Position numbers and translations under genes: made by a program
Assembly: GCA_964351495.1 (NCBI GenBank)
Contig: CAYGOC010000003.1
Coordinates: 1 to 64,000, forward strand
Reading direction: 5' to 3'
Length of the DNA: 64,000 nucleotides
DNA from: CAYGOC01 sp964351495
GTDB taxonomy: Bacteria > Chlamydiota > Chlamydiia > Chlamydiales > SM23-39
In this document: positions 50,520-59,212 of the stretch, one piece after another
Position numbering within the stretch: the stretch's first letter is position 1
How the letters are laid out: every line of letters starts with the position of its first letter
Notes under the pieces: generated by a model
Database searches by the model: none
Seen by the model: the letters and a program-made list of their open reading frames with translations, nothing else
What the model was told of the DNA's origin: nothing

Positions 50520-51878
50520 CTATCCCCCTCTACTATGAGAAAGTTTTTTCCACTCCTGTAATTGTTCTGGGGTAACTCCCAATCCTGCTAGCCGGCTCTC
50601 GTCCATCTGCTCTAAATCTTCTATAATATCCTGTATAAATTCTGAGCGATTTTTAGCTGGTACAAAACGAATCGCTTCTGCATCTATAAACTGCCTCATT
50701 TTTCTACCAAATAACTTTCGTAAGATTATACTTCTGACTATAGCTCTTCTATACTTTCGGTATCTTACACGCACTTCATCAAAGCCCATTGCTTTAACTG
50801 TTGAATCATAAGCAGCACAGGTACGCAAGTAAGAATATACATACAGATCCACCATGGGACGCACGTCCTGGAGTTCATAAATAGCAATCATTGCTGACAT
50901 ATAGTCCTCAACACTAATATCGCTAAACGCCAATGGTACAAGATTTTTTCGAATCAAAGGTATATTGGCAGACAAGCGTGCTGTTCGTTTATTTACATCT
51001 ACGAAGGCTTGTAAATAACTAATATGAATCAATAAAAAAATACTTTGCTCATAGGGATTTTGGATTTGAGCTGCCTTATAAGCTATCTTTTCTAGCTGTT
51101 TCTCTAGTCTTTTTGGATCCTCAAACGGTATATAGGTTGATCCCCCAATGCGAACACCCTGTTTTCGGATCTTACCTGCCTCAGAAGATTCTAAAAGTCC
51201 ATCTGAAAGTAAAAAGTGGAGAGTACATATAACATTACGGCTCACCTCCAACTTCGACGCATTATCAACAAGATAACGAATAGCTTCTTTGTGATTCAAA
51301 ATCATCGTTTTTTCTTCATCTAATTTCCCTTCAGCAGTATCACCATGAAGTAGCAATCTCTCCGTATCTAATAAAGAATACGTATTTCCTTCTAAACGTG
51401 AGGAGTTATAGGACAAATCAATCATCAACCTATTAAAAATCTGATGAGCGTAAGTACCTGCTGGATCTTGCTCGTTAGTTCTTTTCCCTGAGAACCACAA
51501 ATGTTGCCGCAATGCTTCTGATAAATAGTAGCTTGAATTGGGATGATAGCTTTCAAACCAGTTATTGGCATAAGAAACGGGCTTCCTTTCGAAAAGGGGT
51601 CTCTTTATTAGATTCACAATCTCTAAACTTGCCGAACTAAAACAACTGCTAATTTCAATTTTAGACTGCTCTAACCTACCCGATACGATATATTTCGTCC
51701 CTCGTTTTTGACCTATCTTTTTAACAGCCCCCTCTAAGACCAGAAGATATAACCATCTTCTAACCGATCTTTCTTTAAAACCTTTTCCTAATTTATGCAT
51801 CAGGTCTGGTAAAGTGATTGGTTCAGACTCCAAGCCCAGCTGCCTTAGAACGATCATTTTATTGTCTCGTAAGCTCAT
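50520..51878 (-). CDS. Fic-family protein with winged-helix N-terminus and variant motif
   Basis: 452 aa. Residues 5-65 are a winged helix-turn-helix (ITLPDLMHKLGKGFKERSVR, RWLYLLVLEGAV). The Fic domain follows. The inhibitory motif S-x3-E-G is present before it (S159 ... E163-G164), as in class II Fic proteins. The core motif reads Q-A-F-V-D-V-N-K-R-T-A-R (290-301) where active Fic enzymes have H-x-F-x-(D/E)-G-N-G/K-R. The catalytic His is thus Gln and the first Gly is Val, so AMPylation is doubtful. I recall a subfamily with LQPFEDVNKRT. GGGGGA precedes the ATG. The operator array at 51895 suggests autoregulation. Confidence 0.82.
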   Translation of the reverse strand: MSLRDNKMIVLRQLGLESEPITLPDLMHKLGKGFKERSVRRWLYLLVLEGAVKKIGQKRGTKYIVSGRLEQSKIEISSCFSSASLEIVNLIKRPLFERKPVSYANNWFESYHPNSSYYLSEALRQHLWFSGKRTNEQDPAGTYAHQIFNRLMIDLSYNSSRLEGNTYSLLDTERLLLHGDTAEGKLDEEKTMILNHKEAIRYLVDNASKLEVSRNVICTLHFLLSDGLLESSEAGKIRKQGVRIGGSTYIPFEDPKRLEKQLEKIAYKAAQIQNPYEQSIFLLIHISYLQAFVDVNKRTARLSANIPLIRKNLVPLAFSDISVEDYMSAMIAIYELQDVRPMVDLYVYSYLRTCAAYDSTVKAMGFDEVRVRYRKYRRAIVRSIILRKLFGRKMRQFIDAEAIRFVPAKNRSEFIQDIIEDLEQMDESRLAGLGVTPEQLQEWKKLSHSRGG

Positions 51879-51894
51879 AGCGTTAATCCCCCCT

Positions 51895-51988
51895 TATACG
51901 GCCATTTTAATATGAATACGGCCATTTTTCAAGCCTTTTTGGCCGTATCTTAAGAAATACGGCCATTTTTCAAGCCTTTTTGGCCGTT
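51895..51988. promoter_or_regulatory. Repeated operator array upstream of the Fic gene
   Basis: Five copies of the half-site TACGGCCA or its complement lie in 94 bp: 51897-51904, 51917-51924, 51940-51947 (TGGCCGTA), 51958-51965 and 51981-51988 (TGGCCGTT, last base differs). Two of them belong to a 32-bp direct repeat (51915-51946 and 51956-51987, offset 41 bp), each an imperfect palindrome with ACGGCC and GGCCGT arms. It directly precedes the Fic-wHTH start at 51878. Confidence 0.65.
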
Positions 51989-52374
51989 AAAATCCACAAA
52001 ATGGTCTAAAGCAACCAAAAGAACCCTTAACAAAGACTCTATAAAGAAGACTCATCTACTCTAAGCGATGCGTAAAGTTACCTTGAAAAATAGGGTTAAG
52101 GGTTTCCGATTAGCTTAATGACGTGTCATTATCGTTATCTAAAAGAGCTTTACTTGGATCACCCATATTGCGATTAACACCCTATGGAACACTTTGTTGG
52201 AGAGAAGAAGCAAAGGTGTTGCCAAAATTAGCTAATGCATTACAAAAACATTGGTGTGAGGGACTTTTTGAGTTATCGCTGAAGACGTAAAACCCTATGC
52301 TGAATAAAAAGTAATTGTCGATTAGCTTTGTTTTTTTTACACTCTTACCAGAGCCCGTTAGTTTGGAGGTTGCT
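51989..52374. other. Intergenic region without a clear gene
   Basis: The 386 bp between the Fic operator and htrA hold no complete gene. A plus-strand open stretch near 52188-52290 encodes EEAKVLPKLANALQKHWCEG without a start or recognised family; it could be a decayed gene end. The htrA promoter should lie near 52310-52360, but I see no convincing consensus. Confidence 0.4.
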
Positions 52375-53877
52375 ATGTATATAAAAAAAATTCTTTTTTT
52401 CTTTTCTTGTGTTTTTGTATTTCCTTCCCTTTTCGCTTTAAGTTTTAAAAGCTCTCCGGGCCTTGAGTATTTAGAACAAACTTCCAAAGCCTTTACCGAA
52501 ATTGGGAAAAAAGCATCCCCCTCTTCTGTTTTTATTAAGGCTGGAAAAAAAAGAGCCAACTCTCGTTTCCAAGGATATAATCAACCGGGAAGACCTTTTG
52601 ATTTTTTTGATGAGGGAGGAATAGAAGAGTTTTTTGAAAAGTTTCATAGGCATCCCTTTTTTAGACAGTATAACTCGTTTTCTTTAGAGTTCCCTCCTCA
52701 TATAGAAAAACAGCAAGCAGACGAAATCATGTCTGGAGGCTCCGGGCTTGTAGTTTCTGAAGACGGGTATATCCTTACCAATCATCATGTAATCAAAGAT
52801 GCAGACTCTGTTACGGTTCTTTTTAACAACGGAAAAGAATACAAAGCAAAAGTAATAGGAACCGATCATAGAACAGATCTTGCTGTTTTAAAAATTGAGA
52901 AAAAAGGGCTTCCTTTTCTAAAGTTTGCGGACTCCAGCCAGCTGGAAAAGGGAGAGTGGGTCATCGCCATAGGGAATCCTTTTGGCCTAGAATCTTCGCT
53001 CACTGTGGGGGTAGTAAGCGCTACAGGAAGACAAGATTTGGGGATCTCTACTTTAGAAGATTACATCCAAACGGATGCTGCTATCAATCCTGGAAACTCG
53101 GGAGGTCCTCTTTTAAATTTAAATGGGGATGTAATTGGGATTAATACTGCAAAGGTCCGAGACGGCATGGGTATTGGATTTGCGATTCCTAGCAATCTTG
53201 CCAAACGGATTTTTGATCAGATTGTAGAAACGGGCTCTGTAAAAAGAGTTTATCTTGGGGTTATTTTGCAGATGATCGATGAAGAGCTTGCCCAAGCTAT
53301 GAACCTAGAAAAAGCCTCTGGTGTTTTAATAGCAGAAATTGTTCCTAATTCTCCTGCAGAAAAGGGTGGTTTAAAACAGGGTGATATTATCCTTTCTTTG
53401 AATGGAGAAAAGGTAAAAAGCATGACCAAATTCAGAAACCAGATCTCTTTAATGGATCCGGGTGCTGAAATAACTTTAGAAATCCTTAGAGGAAAAAAAA
53501 CAAAATCACTTCCTATTACTTTGGGTTCTTTAAGCGAGTCTGAGGTAGCTTCTGCAGAGCTTGCGGAAAAGCTTGGCATGAATGTAGAGAACATCCAAGA
53601 GGTTCCTCCTGAAGTGCAGCAAAGAATGGGTAACCTTTCCAAACAAGAAGGCGTTGTTATTACTCAAATAAGACCGGGGTCTCCTGCTGCTTTAGCGGGA
53701 CTTAGGCCCTACTTCTTAATAACCGGCATTGTAACCCAAGGAAATGAACACAAAAAAATCTCTTCTACAAAAGAATTTGAAGAGGCATTAGAAGGGATGT
53801 CTAATAAAAAGTATCTCGTCCTGATTGTAAAACACCAAAGCTACCAAAAGTACTATACAATCCGGCTACAAGACTAA
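52375..53877 (+). CDS. htrA: Periplasmic serine protease/chaperone HtrA (DegP/DO)
   Basis: 500 aa from ATG 52375, set by GGAGG seven bases upstream; a TTG/ATG further up would add 20 residues before the signal peptide. Signal peptide 1-22 (KKILFFFSCVFVFPSLFA). Trypsin-like domain with catalytic H138 (LTNHHVIKDA), D168 (HRTDLAVLKI) and S242 (NPGNSGGP). Two PDZ domains, about 290-375 (GVLIAEIVPNSPAEKGGLKQ) and 400-495 (GVVITQIRPGSPAALAGL). It refolds or degrades damaged envelope proteins; in Chlamydia it is also exported to the host cytosol. The length matches chlamydial HtrA. Confidence 0.93.
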   Translation: MYIKKILFFFSCVFVFPSLFALSFKSSPGLEYLEQTSKAFTEIGKKASPSSVFIKAGKKRANSRFQGYNQPGRPFDFFDEGGIEEFFEKFHRHPFFRQYNSFSLEFPPHIEKQQADEIMSGGSGLVVSEDGYILTNHHVIKDADSVTVLFNNGKEYKAKVIGTDHRTDLAVLKIEKKGLPFLKFADSSQLEKGEWVIAIGNPFGLESSLTVGVVSATGRQDLGISTLEDYIQTDAAINPGNSGGPLLNLNGDVIGINTAKVRDGMGIGFAIPSNLAKRIFDQIVETGSVKRVYLGVILQMIDEELAQAMNLEKASGVLIAEIVPNSPAEKGGLKQGDIILSLNGEKVKSMTKFRNQISLMDPGAEITLEILRGKKTKSLPITLGSLSESEVASAELAEKLGMNVENIQEVPPEVQQRMGNLSKQEGVVITQIRPGSPAALAGLRPYFLITGIVTQGNEHKKISSTKEFEEALEGMSNKKYLVLIVKHQSYQKYYTIRLQD

Positions 53878-53899
53878 AGACAGAACTACTTTAGGGACA

Positions 53900-53936
53900 A
53901 AAAAAAAGAGAGCCTTTTGAGGGCTCTCTTTTTTGT
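53900..53936 (+). terminator. Intrinsic terminator after htrA
   Basis: GAGAGCCTTTTGAGGGCTCTC: stem AAGAGAGCC/GGCTCTCTT with a short loop, A-run before and T-run (53929-53934) after. It lies between htrA and the convergent minus-strand gene, so it can serve both directions. Confidence 0.8.
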
Positions 53937-53966
53937 TTTTAATAAGTACCTATTCTATAGAAAAGT

Positions 53967-54908
53967 CTATTGACCCTCTGGCAACGCGGGAGGAAGATTT
54001 TGCGGCATCCACATCCATTGAATTTCTGTTAGATTTACTCTAGTTTCCACTTCTCCTTCTTCTCCTTCTCCTTCTCCTTTTTTAATAGAAGAGGGATTAA
54101 GAAGATCCATTTGCTTTCGAAAATCCTGTTCATTCAGAGTAGCATTTATATAATCGCCGCAAGCCATAATACATAAAGAACACAAGGCTAATGTTATTTC
54201 TACTACACCAATTACTTTAAAAGCAGTAACCCCTATTAAAGCGCCTGTTAAAACACAGACAGATCCTGCTAAAGTGGCCGTAAGACCCCATAGAACGCCT
54301 TTTTGATACTGTATTCTTTCCAAAGCAGCATCGCGTATTTTTAAAAGCTCTGTACAAGTCTTCTCCGTCCATTCCAATGCCTTTTTGTTCTGTTCTATAT
54401 TAATACCCTCAGAGTGTTCTCCCCTATGAAATACCGTTTTTATTCGCACATCTCTAGAGCTTGAAGGAAATAACTTTGTCAGAGGTTGTGTTATAGCGTT
54501 AAAATCTTCATCCTGAAAAACTAGTTTTAAAGCCTTATCTATATCATGTTGTAAAGCCTTATATGCTTTGTACTCTTTATGGTAAGTCCATCCTATACAA
54601 AGAGAAGACCCCACCATTCCTATAATGGCAAGAAAAGCATGCCATCTATCTCTACTCTCTTTTTTTTCTTTTTCTGAACCCTGAGAAGGCCCGGAAGACC
54701 CTATATTTATGGTATGTCCTGTATGAATAGAATACACATTGGGATATCCTCCCCGACCTCTTCCGTTATTTTGCATATAGGAGGAAGAGCTAGGGTATTC
54801 TTTTCCGTGTAAATAACGAATGCTTGAGTGAACCTCTTTCATACCTTCTATCACACTTTGAAAGTTCACAAACCCTGCTGCATCCTGGTACACTGGTGGA
54901 ACTGACAT
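53967..54908 (-). CDS. Putative inclusion-membrane (Inc-like) protein
   Basis: 313 aa. Residues 90-113 form one membrane helix (AFLAIIGMVGSSLCIGWTY). Residues 205-255 form a bilobed hydrophobic domain, GVLWGLTATLAGSVCVLTGA then GVTAFKVIGVVEITLALCSL, two helices separated by a short turn, the hallmark of chlamydial Inc proteins. The N-terminus is polar without a Sec signal, as expected for a type III substrate. The C-terminal tail (GEGEGEEGEVETR) is acidic and repetitive. Inc proteins are inserted in the inclusion membrane by type III secretion. Assignment is by topology only. Confidence 0.55.
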   Translation of the reverse strand: MSVPPVYQDAAGFVNFQSVIEGMKEVHSSIRYLHGKEYPSSSSYMQNNGRGRGGYPNVYSIHTGHTINIGSSGPSQGSEKEKKESRDRWHAFLAIIGMVGSSLCIGWTYHKEYKAYKALQHDIDKALKLVFQDEDFNAITQPLTKLFPSSSRDVRIKTVFHRGEHSEGINIEQNKKALEWTEKTCTELLKIRDAALERIQYQKGVLWGLTATLAGSVCVLTGALIGVTAFKVIGVVEITLALCSLCIMACGDYINATLNEQDFRKQMDLLNPSSIKKGEGEGEEGEVETRVNLTEIQWMWMPQNLPPALPEGQ

Positions 54909-55016
54909 AAAAACCTCTTTTAGTTGTAAATTTGGAAGGATTTTACCACGAAACCATTAAAAAGTGAAAAAAAAGTTTAAAAAAGAAGGTTTTTTATTTT
55001 ATTAAATTATTTTTTA

Positions 55017-56165
55017 TTACTTTTTTAAGTTCCGGATCTCTTTTATAAATTTTTCTTGGTTTTTTACCTCCGAAAAAGCCTCTTCTTTCAGTAGGCTCTC
55101 TACATCGAAGGGATGAAGACTCCAAGCTCTTTGTAGCCATCCTGCAGAAGGGACTGGGTCATTTAGCCTAGCAAAAGCCTTTGCATTTCTAAGAGCAACC
55201 TCTTGGGTAGGAGAGATTTCATAGCAAGAAGAAGAAAGCTCTGCCACTAAAGCGTGGTTATTCTCCCCTTCTGCCAAAAGATGTAGAAGAGGAATCCCTT
55301 CTTGGGCTAGCTGCTCTTTTGTAGAAAGTAGAAGCTCATAAGCCTCTTTTTTCTTCCCTTCTTCAAAGTATAAAAAGGCTAAATATTGGGTTGCTGTACA
55401 AAAAAGAACCCCCTCCTTTGCCTCTTTTCGAAACTCTTCAAAGAGATGTTTTGCTTTTTCTTTATCTTTTGCTTGAAGCGCTTTTTCTCCTTCCAAAAAC
55501 TTCTCTTTTAAATGAACATCTTGATCTTTCTGAGAGAAAAACTTTGCTTTTCGGAAATGATCAAAACTTTGAAAAGCAAATAAAAAGAAAAGAGCCCCCA
55601 AGATAAAATTTTGGTATAAAAAAGCAAAAAGGGCTATCCCTAAAGAAAGAACCGTTCCTATTAAAAGAGCCGCTTTAAACCCTTTTACTCCCCAAATTCC
55701 CTCCAACACAATCCGCAAAAGCTGTCCTCCATCTAAAGGAATGACAGGAAGCAGGTTTAAGAGGGTCCAAAAAAAATTGACAAAGACCATAATGCGCAAG
55801 GTGAAAAAAAGAAGAGAAGAATTGTGAAAGAAGGGAAAGGTAGTCAAGTAATTAGCTAATAAAAACAGCAAAAACCCAAAAAAAGGACCGTTAAATACAA
55901 TCAAAAACTGCTTTTTATAACTTAAATTCCCTATGGGATAGGAGGTGATTCCTCCAAAGGCTACTAAATCTATGCGAGCAGGCCTTTGAAAAGCTAAAGC
56001 AGTTAGAGCGTGTCCTAGTTCATGGACCAAAATAGAAATAAAAACTACACCTATCCATACTAAAGTTCCTACAAGACTTTGCGAGTTGATAAACCCAATA
56101 AAACCTGCTATGAGCCAAAAAAAAGGGTGAATAAATATGGGGATTCTTCCAGGGATTCGGATCAT
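55017..56165 (-). CDS. Site-2-type M50 zinc metalloprotease with TPR-like tail
   Basis: 382 aa. Intramembrane protease: zinc motif H48-E-L-G-H52 in the second helix and D145 in LLPVIPLDGGQLL in the fourth, about five helices to residue 205. It lacks the PDZ domain of RseP and resembles the SpoIVFB/S2P subfamily. Residues 215-382 are a soluble helical tail with TPR-like pairs (GEKALQAKDKEKAKHLFEEF; FARLNDPVPSAGWLQRAW). Cleaves membrane-bound substrates such as anti-sigma factors or signal peptides; substrate unknown. The start overlaps sucD by 4 bp. Confidence 0.8.
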   Translation of the reverse strand: MIRIPGRIPIFIHPFFWLIAGFIGFINSQSLVGTLVWIGVVFISILVHELGHALTALAFQRPARIDLVAFGGITSYPIGNLSYKKQFLIVFNGPFFGFLLFLLANYLTTFPFFHNSSLLFFTLRIMVFVNFFWTLLNLLPVIPLDGGQLLRIVLEGIWGVKGFKAALLIGTVLSLGIALFAFLYQNFILGALFFLFAFQSFDHFRKAKFFSQKDQDVHLKEKFLEGEKALQAKDKEKAKHLFEEFRKEAKEGVLFCTATQYLAFLYFEEGKKKEAYELLLSTKEQLAQEGIPLLHLLAEGENNHALVAELSSSCYEISPTQEVALRNAKAFARLNDPVPSAGWLQRAWSLHPFDVESLLKEEAFSEVKNQEKFIKEIRNLKK

Positions 56166-57040
56166 TGTCTCCTTAAAGCCTCTAGAACCGCTTTTCCCAT
56201 ATGAGCCGGATTTTTTGCGACCAAAACCCCTGCTTTTTCTAAGGCTTGTATCTTTGATTCTGCGCTTCCTTTTCCTTGAGAGATAATCGCTCCCGCGTGC
56301 CCCATTCTTTTTCCTTCAGGAGCAGAAACCCCTGCTATAAAAGCTGCAACAGGTTTTTTCCCCTGTTTTTGGATCCAAAAGGAGGCTTCCTCTTCTGCAT
56401 CTCCTCCAATTTCGCCTATCATCAAAATAGCCTCTGTTTGCACATCTTTTTCAAAAGCCTCTAATACTTCTATAAAGCCCGTTCCATTTAAAGGATCTCC
56501 TCCAATACCTACGCAGGTAGACTGCCCCAAACCAAGCTCTGTGGTTTGAAAAACTGCTTCGTAGGTAAGCGTTCCCGATCTAGAAACAATCCCTATTTTA
56601 CCTTTTTTATGGATCTCTGCAGGCATAATTCCTATTTTGCAAGCACCGGGAGTTATGATACCCGGACAGTTGGGACCAATCAATCTTGATTTTTTAGAAC
56701 GCTCCATTACCTGCTTTACTTTTAGCATATCTTTTACCGGAATCCCTTCTGTAATGCAGATGATCCACTCCACCTCCGCTTCTTCTGCTTCTAAGATAGC
56801 TTCCATAGCAAAAGGGGGAGGCACAAAGATCAAACTTACATTGAAGGAGACCTCTTTTTTTGCCTCTTTTACCGTATCAAAAACAGGAAGGCCTAAAACC
56901 GTTTCTCCTCCTTTTCCGGGAGTTACTCCCCCCACTATAGAGGTTCCATATTCTAAACACTTTTGTGCATGAAATCTTCCTGATGATCCAGTAAGTCCTT
57001 GCACGAGTACTTTTGTATTTTTATTTACCCAGATTCCCAT
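56162..57040 (-). CDS. sucD: Succinyl-CoA synthetase alpha subunit
   Basis: 292 aa. TCA-cycle enzyme that couples succinyl-CoA to succinate with nucleotide triphosphate formation. CoA-binding Rossmann part at the N-terminus (VLVQGLTGSSGRFHAQKCLE, GGVTPGKGGE). The phosphohistidine is H248 in KRMGHAGAI. GPNCPGIITPGACKIGIMP and SRSGTLTYEA are further signatures. It overlaps the end of sucC by 20 bp and the start of the M50 protease by 4 bp, so sucC-sucD-protease form one operon. Confidence 0.93.
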   Translation of the reverse strand: MGIWVNKNTKVLVQGLTGSSGRFHAQKCLEYGTSIVGGVTPGKGGETVLGLPVFDTVKEAKKEVSFNVSLIFVPPPFAMEAILEAEEAEVEWIICITEGIPVKDMLKVKQVMERSKKSRLIGPNCPGIITPGACKIGIMPAEIHKKGKIGIVSRSGTLTYEAVFQTTELGLGQSTCVGIGGDPLNGTGFIEVLEAFEKDVQTEAILMIGEIGGDAEEEASFWIQKQGKKPVAAFIAGVSAPEGKRMGHAGAIISQGKGSAESKIQALEKAGVLVAKNPAHMGKAVLEALRRQ

Positions 57041-58199
57041 GCTTTCCTAATTGTACAACTTTTTCTGCTGCCTCTTCCAATGTTTTTGCGCTATGAATAG
57101 GAAGAGACGAACTTTCTAACAGTTTCGCGCCTTTTTCTGAATGGGTCCCTTTCATTCTAACCACAATAGGAATCGAAACTTTCAGCTGTTTTGCAGCATG
57201 TAAAATTCCTTCCGCTAAAAGCTCACAATCCATAATACCGCCAAAAATATGCACAAAAATGGCCTTTACATTCGGATCAGATACAATAATACGAAACCCT
57301 TCTGCTATTTTATCTTTAGAGGCTCCCCCTCCTACATCTAAAAAGTTGGCCGGAGTTCCTCCATATAACTCAATCATATCCATAGTTGCCATAGCAAGGC
57401 CTGCTCCATTTACCATACATCCAATCTCCCCTTCCATGGCTACATAAGAAAGATCAAATTCTTTAGCTTCGGCCTCTCTTTTCGTAAGTTGAGAGGGATC
57501 ATAATATTCAGCTAGCTCTTTATGACGAAAAAGGGCGTTCTCATCTATGGTAAGTTTGGCATCTAAAAGCCAAAAAAGCCCTTCTTTATCTTCCACAAAG
57601 GGGTTTATCTCTAAAAGAGAGGCCTCTGTTTCCATAAAAAAAGAGGCAAGCTCTATAAAAATTTTAGTCCCCATCTCCTTTTGTTTTCCTTCCCACTCCA
57701 TAAACTTACAAAGTTCTAACAGATGATAGGAGTAAAGCTCCCCCTCTATAGAAAAGGGAATTTGAAGGATCGCTTCCGGATTTTTTTGAGAGACTTCTTC
57801 TATCTCCATTCCTCCTGATTTACAAGCCATAAGGGTGGGAAGCCCTTTTTTCCGGTCGATAAAAAAGCTAATATACATCTCTTTTTTAATATCTATAGGT
57901 TTTGTTAATAAAACTTGTTTTGCTACAATCCCTTCTTTTCCCGTCTGGTTATTTACCAGTTTCATGTTTATGAGGCTGGAAAAGGTTTTTAAGATTTCTT
58001 TTTTTCCTTGAGCTATCTTGACTCCCCCGGCTTTCCCCCTTCCGCCTGCATGCACTTGGATTTTTAAGACAGCCTCTTTCCAGTCCATTTCCTCTAAGAT
58101 GCGTTCTACTTCTTTTTCAGAAGAGGCTACAGCAAAGTCCGGTATGGGAAGTCCTTTTTTGTGTAAAAGCTGTTTGGCTTGATATTCGTGTAAATGCAT
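57021..58199 (-). CDS. sucC: Succinyl-CoA synthetase beta subunit
   Basis: 392 aa, standard length. ATP-grasp domain at the N-terminus (MHLHEYQAKQLLHKKGLPIP; VLKIQVHAGGRGKAGGVKIA), then NPFVEDKEGLFWLLDAKLTI and the C-terminal CoA-ligase domain (GEIGCMVNGAGLAMATMDMI; FLDVGGGASKDKI; HIFGGIMDCE). It provides the nucleotide site of the synthetase. First gene of the minus-strand operon sucC-sucD-M50. The start at 58199 diverges from ftsY, with 78 bp between them carrying both promoters. Confidence 0.93.
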   Translation of the reverse strand: MHLHEYQAKQLLHKKGLPIPDFAVASSEKEVERILEEMDWKEAVLKIQVHAGGRGKAGGVKIAQGKKEILKTFSSLINMKLVNNQTGKEGIVAKQVLLTKPIDIKKEMYISFFIDRKKGLPTLMACKSGGMEIEEVSQKNPEAILQIPFSIEGELYSYHLLELCKFMEWEGKQKEMGTKIFIELASFFMETEASLLEINPFVEDKEGLFWLLDAKLTIDENALFRHKELAEYYDPSQLTKREAEAKEFDLSYVAMEGEIGCMVNGAGLAMATMDMIELYGGTPANFLDVGGGASKDKIAEGFRIIVSDPNVKAIFVHIFGGIMDCELLAEGILHAAKQLKVSIPIVVRMKGTHSEKGAKLLESSSLPIHSAKTLEEAAEKVVQLGKHGNLGK

Positions 58200-58277
58200 C
58201 GATTCTGCAAAACCCCCCTCTTTCCCTGAATCTTCTTATGTGATAGAATCCGTTTTTCCTTCAACTAGAAAGTAGAT

Positions 58278-59183
58278 ATGTTTCAAACTGCTTGGAAAAA
58301 GCTAAAGAGCTCTTTTCAAAAAATCGGCTCCCAGTTAGGGAGTAAAATCAGACACCTTTTTTCTAAAAAGCGGGAAGAATCCTCTTTTGAGAATTTAGAA
58401 AAGCTCCTTTTTGAAGCAGATTTGGGCTCTCACCTTTCTTTGGAGCTCGTAGATAAGGTAAGAGATCTTTTCCTAAAGTCCCCTGACGCATCTCAAGAAG
58501 AGATTATTGATCTTATCAAAGAAGAGCTTTTATCCCTTTTTGACACCTCTTTACCCGAAATAAAAAAGGGCTCTCCTCATATTGTGTTGATAGTGGGTGT
58601 TAACGGATCTGGGAAAACAACCAGCATTGCCAAACTTGCTGAAAAATATAAAAAAGAAGGAAAAAAGGTGCTTTTGGCAGCTTGTGATACTTTTCGAGCA
58701 GCCGCGATTGATCAGCTAAACAAGTGGGCCTCTAGTTTGAAGGTCGATATTGTATCGGCAAAACCCAATAGTGATCCTTCTTCTGTTGCCTTTGATGCTA
58801 TCACGTCTGCTATCGCAAAAAATTATGATCTCGTTTTGATCGATACAGCAGGAAGGCTACATACAAAAACCGATCTTATGAAAGAGCTAAATAAGATTTA
58901 TCGGATCTGCCAAAAAAAACAAGAAGGGGCCCCTCATGAAATCCTTTTGGTATTAGATGGAGCAACAGGACAAAATGCGATAGATCAAGCTCGCCTCTTT
59001 CATCAATTTACTCCTCTTACCGGAATTATCTTAACCAAGTTAGATGGAACGGCAAAAGGGGGGATCGCAGCCGCCATTAAACGGGAGCTTGACCTACCTA
59101 CTTTGTGGATTGGGCTAGGAGAAAAAAAAGAAGATTTACTCCCCTTTGAGCCAAAAGCTTTTGTAGAAGCCCTTCTGCAATAA
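58278..59183 (+). CDS. ftsY: Signal recognition particle receptor FtsY
   Basis: 301 aa. SRP GTPase that docks ribosome-nascent chain complexes to the inner membrane. The N domain covers residues 15-95 (FENLEKLLFEADLGSHLSLE). The G domain carries GVNGSGKTTSIAKLA (P-loop), DTFRAAAIDQL, DTAGRLHTK, TKLDGTAKGG and a final GLGEKKEDLLPF. The acidic A domain of E. coli FtsY is absent, as in chlamydiae; a short basic amphipathic start (FQTAWKKLKSSFQKIG) probably serves membrane contact. Confidence 0.93.
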   Translation: MFQTAWKKLKSSFQKIGSQLGSKIRHLFSKKREESSFENLEKLLFEADLGSHLSLELVDKVRDLFLKSPDASQEEIIDLIKEELLSLFDTSLPEIKKGSPHIVLIVGVNGSGKTTSIAKLAEKYKKEGKKVLLAACDTFRAAAIDQLNKWASSLKVDIVSAKPNSDPSSVAFDAITSAIAKNYDLVLIDTAGRLHTKTDLMKELNKIYRICQKKQEGAPHEILLVLDGATGQNAIDQARLFHQFTPLTGIILTKLDGTAKGGIAAAIKRELDLPTLWIGLGEKKEDLLPFEPKAFVEALLQ

Positions 59184-59212
59184 AGCGTTTTCTGCTACCT
59201 TTTGTTTTCTTT

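Noticed and set aside
52182..52559. Minus-strand open frame overlapping the htrA start
   Set aside because: It lies antisense to the HtrA signal peptide and mature N-terminus; composition is a shadow of htrA.
54050..54085. CTCCTT-type short repeat as a CRISPR or satellite
   Set aside because: Only a few 6-bp units inside a coding tail; it encodes the GEG/EEG stretch. No CRISPR array is visible in the window.
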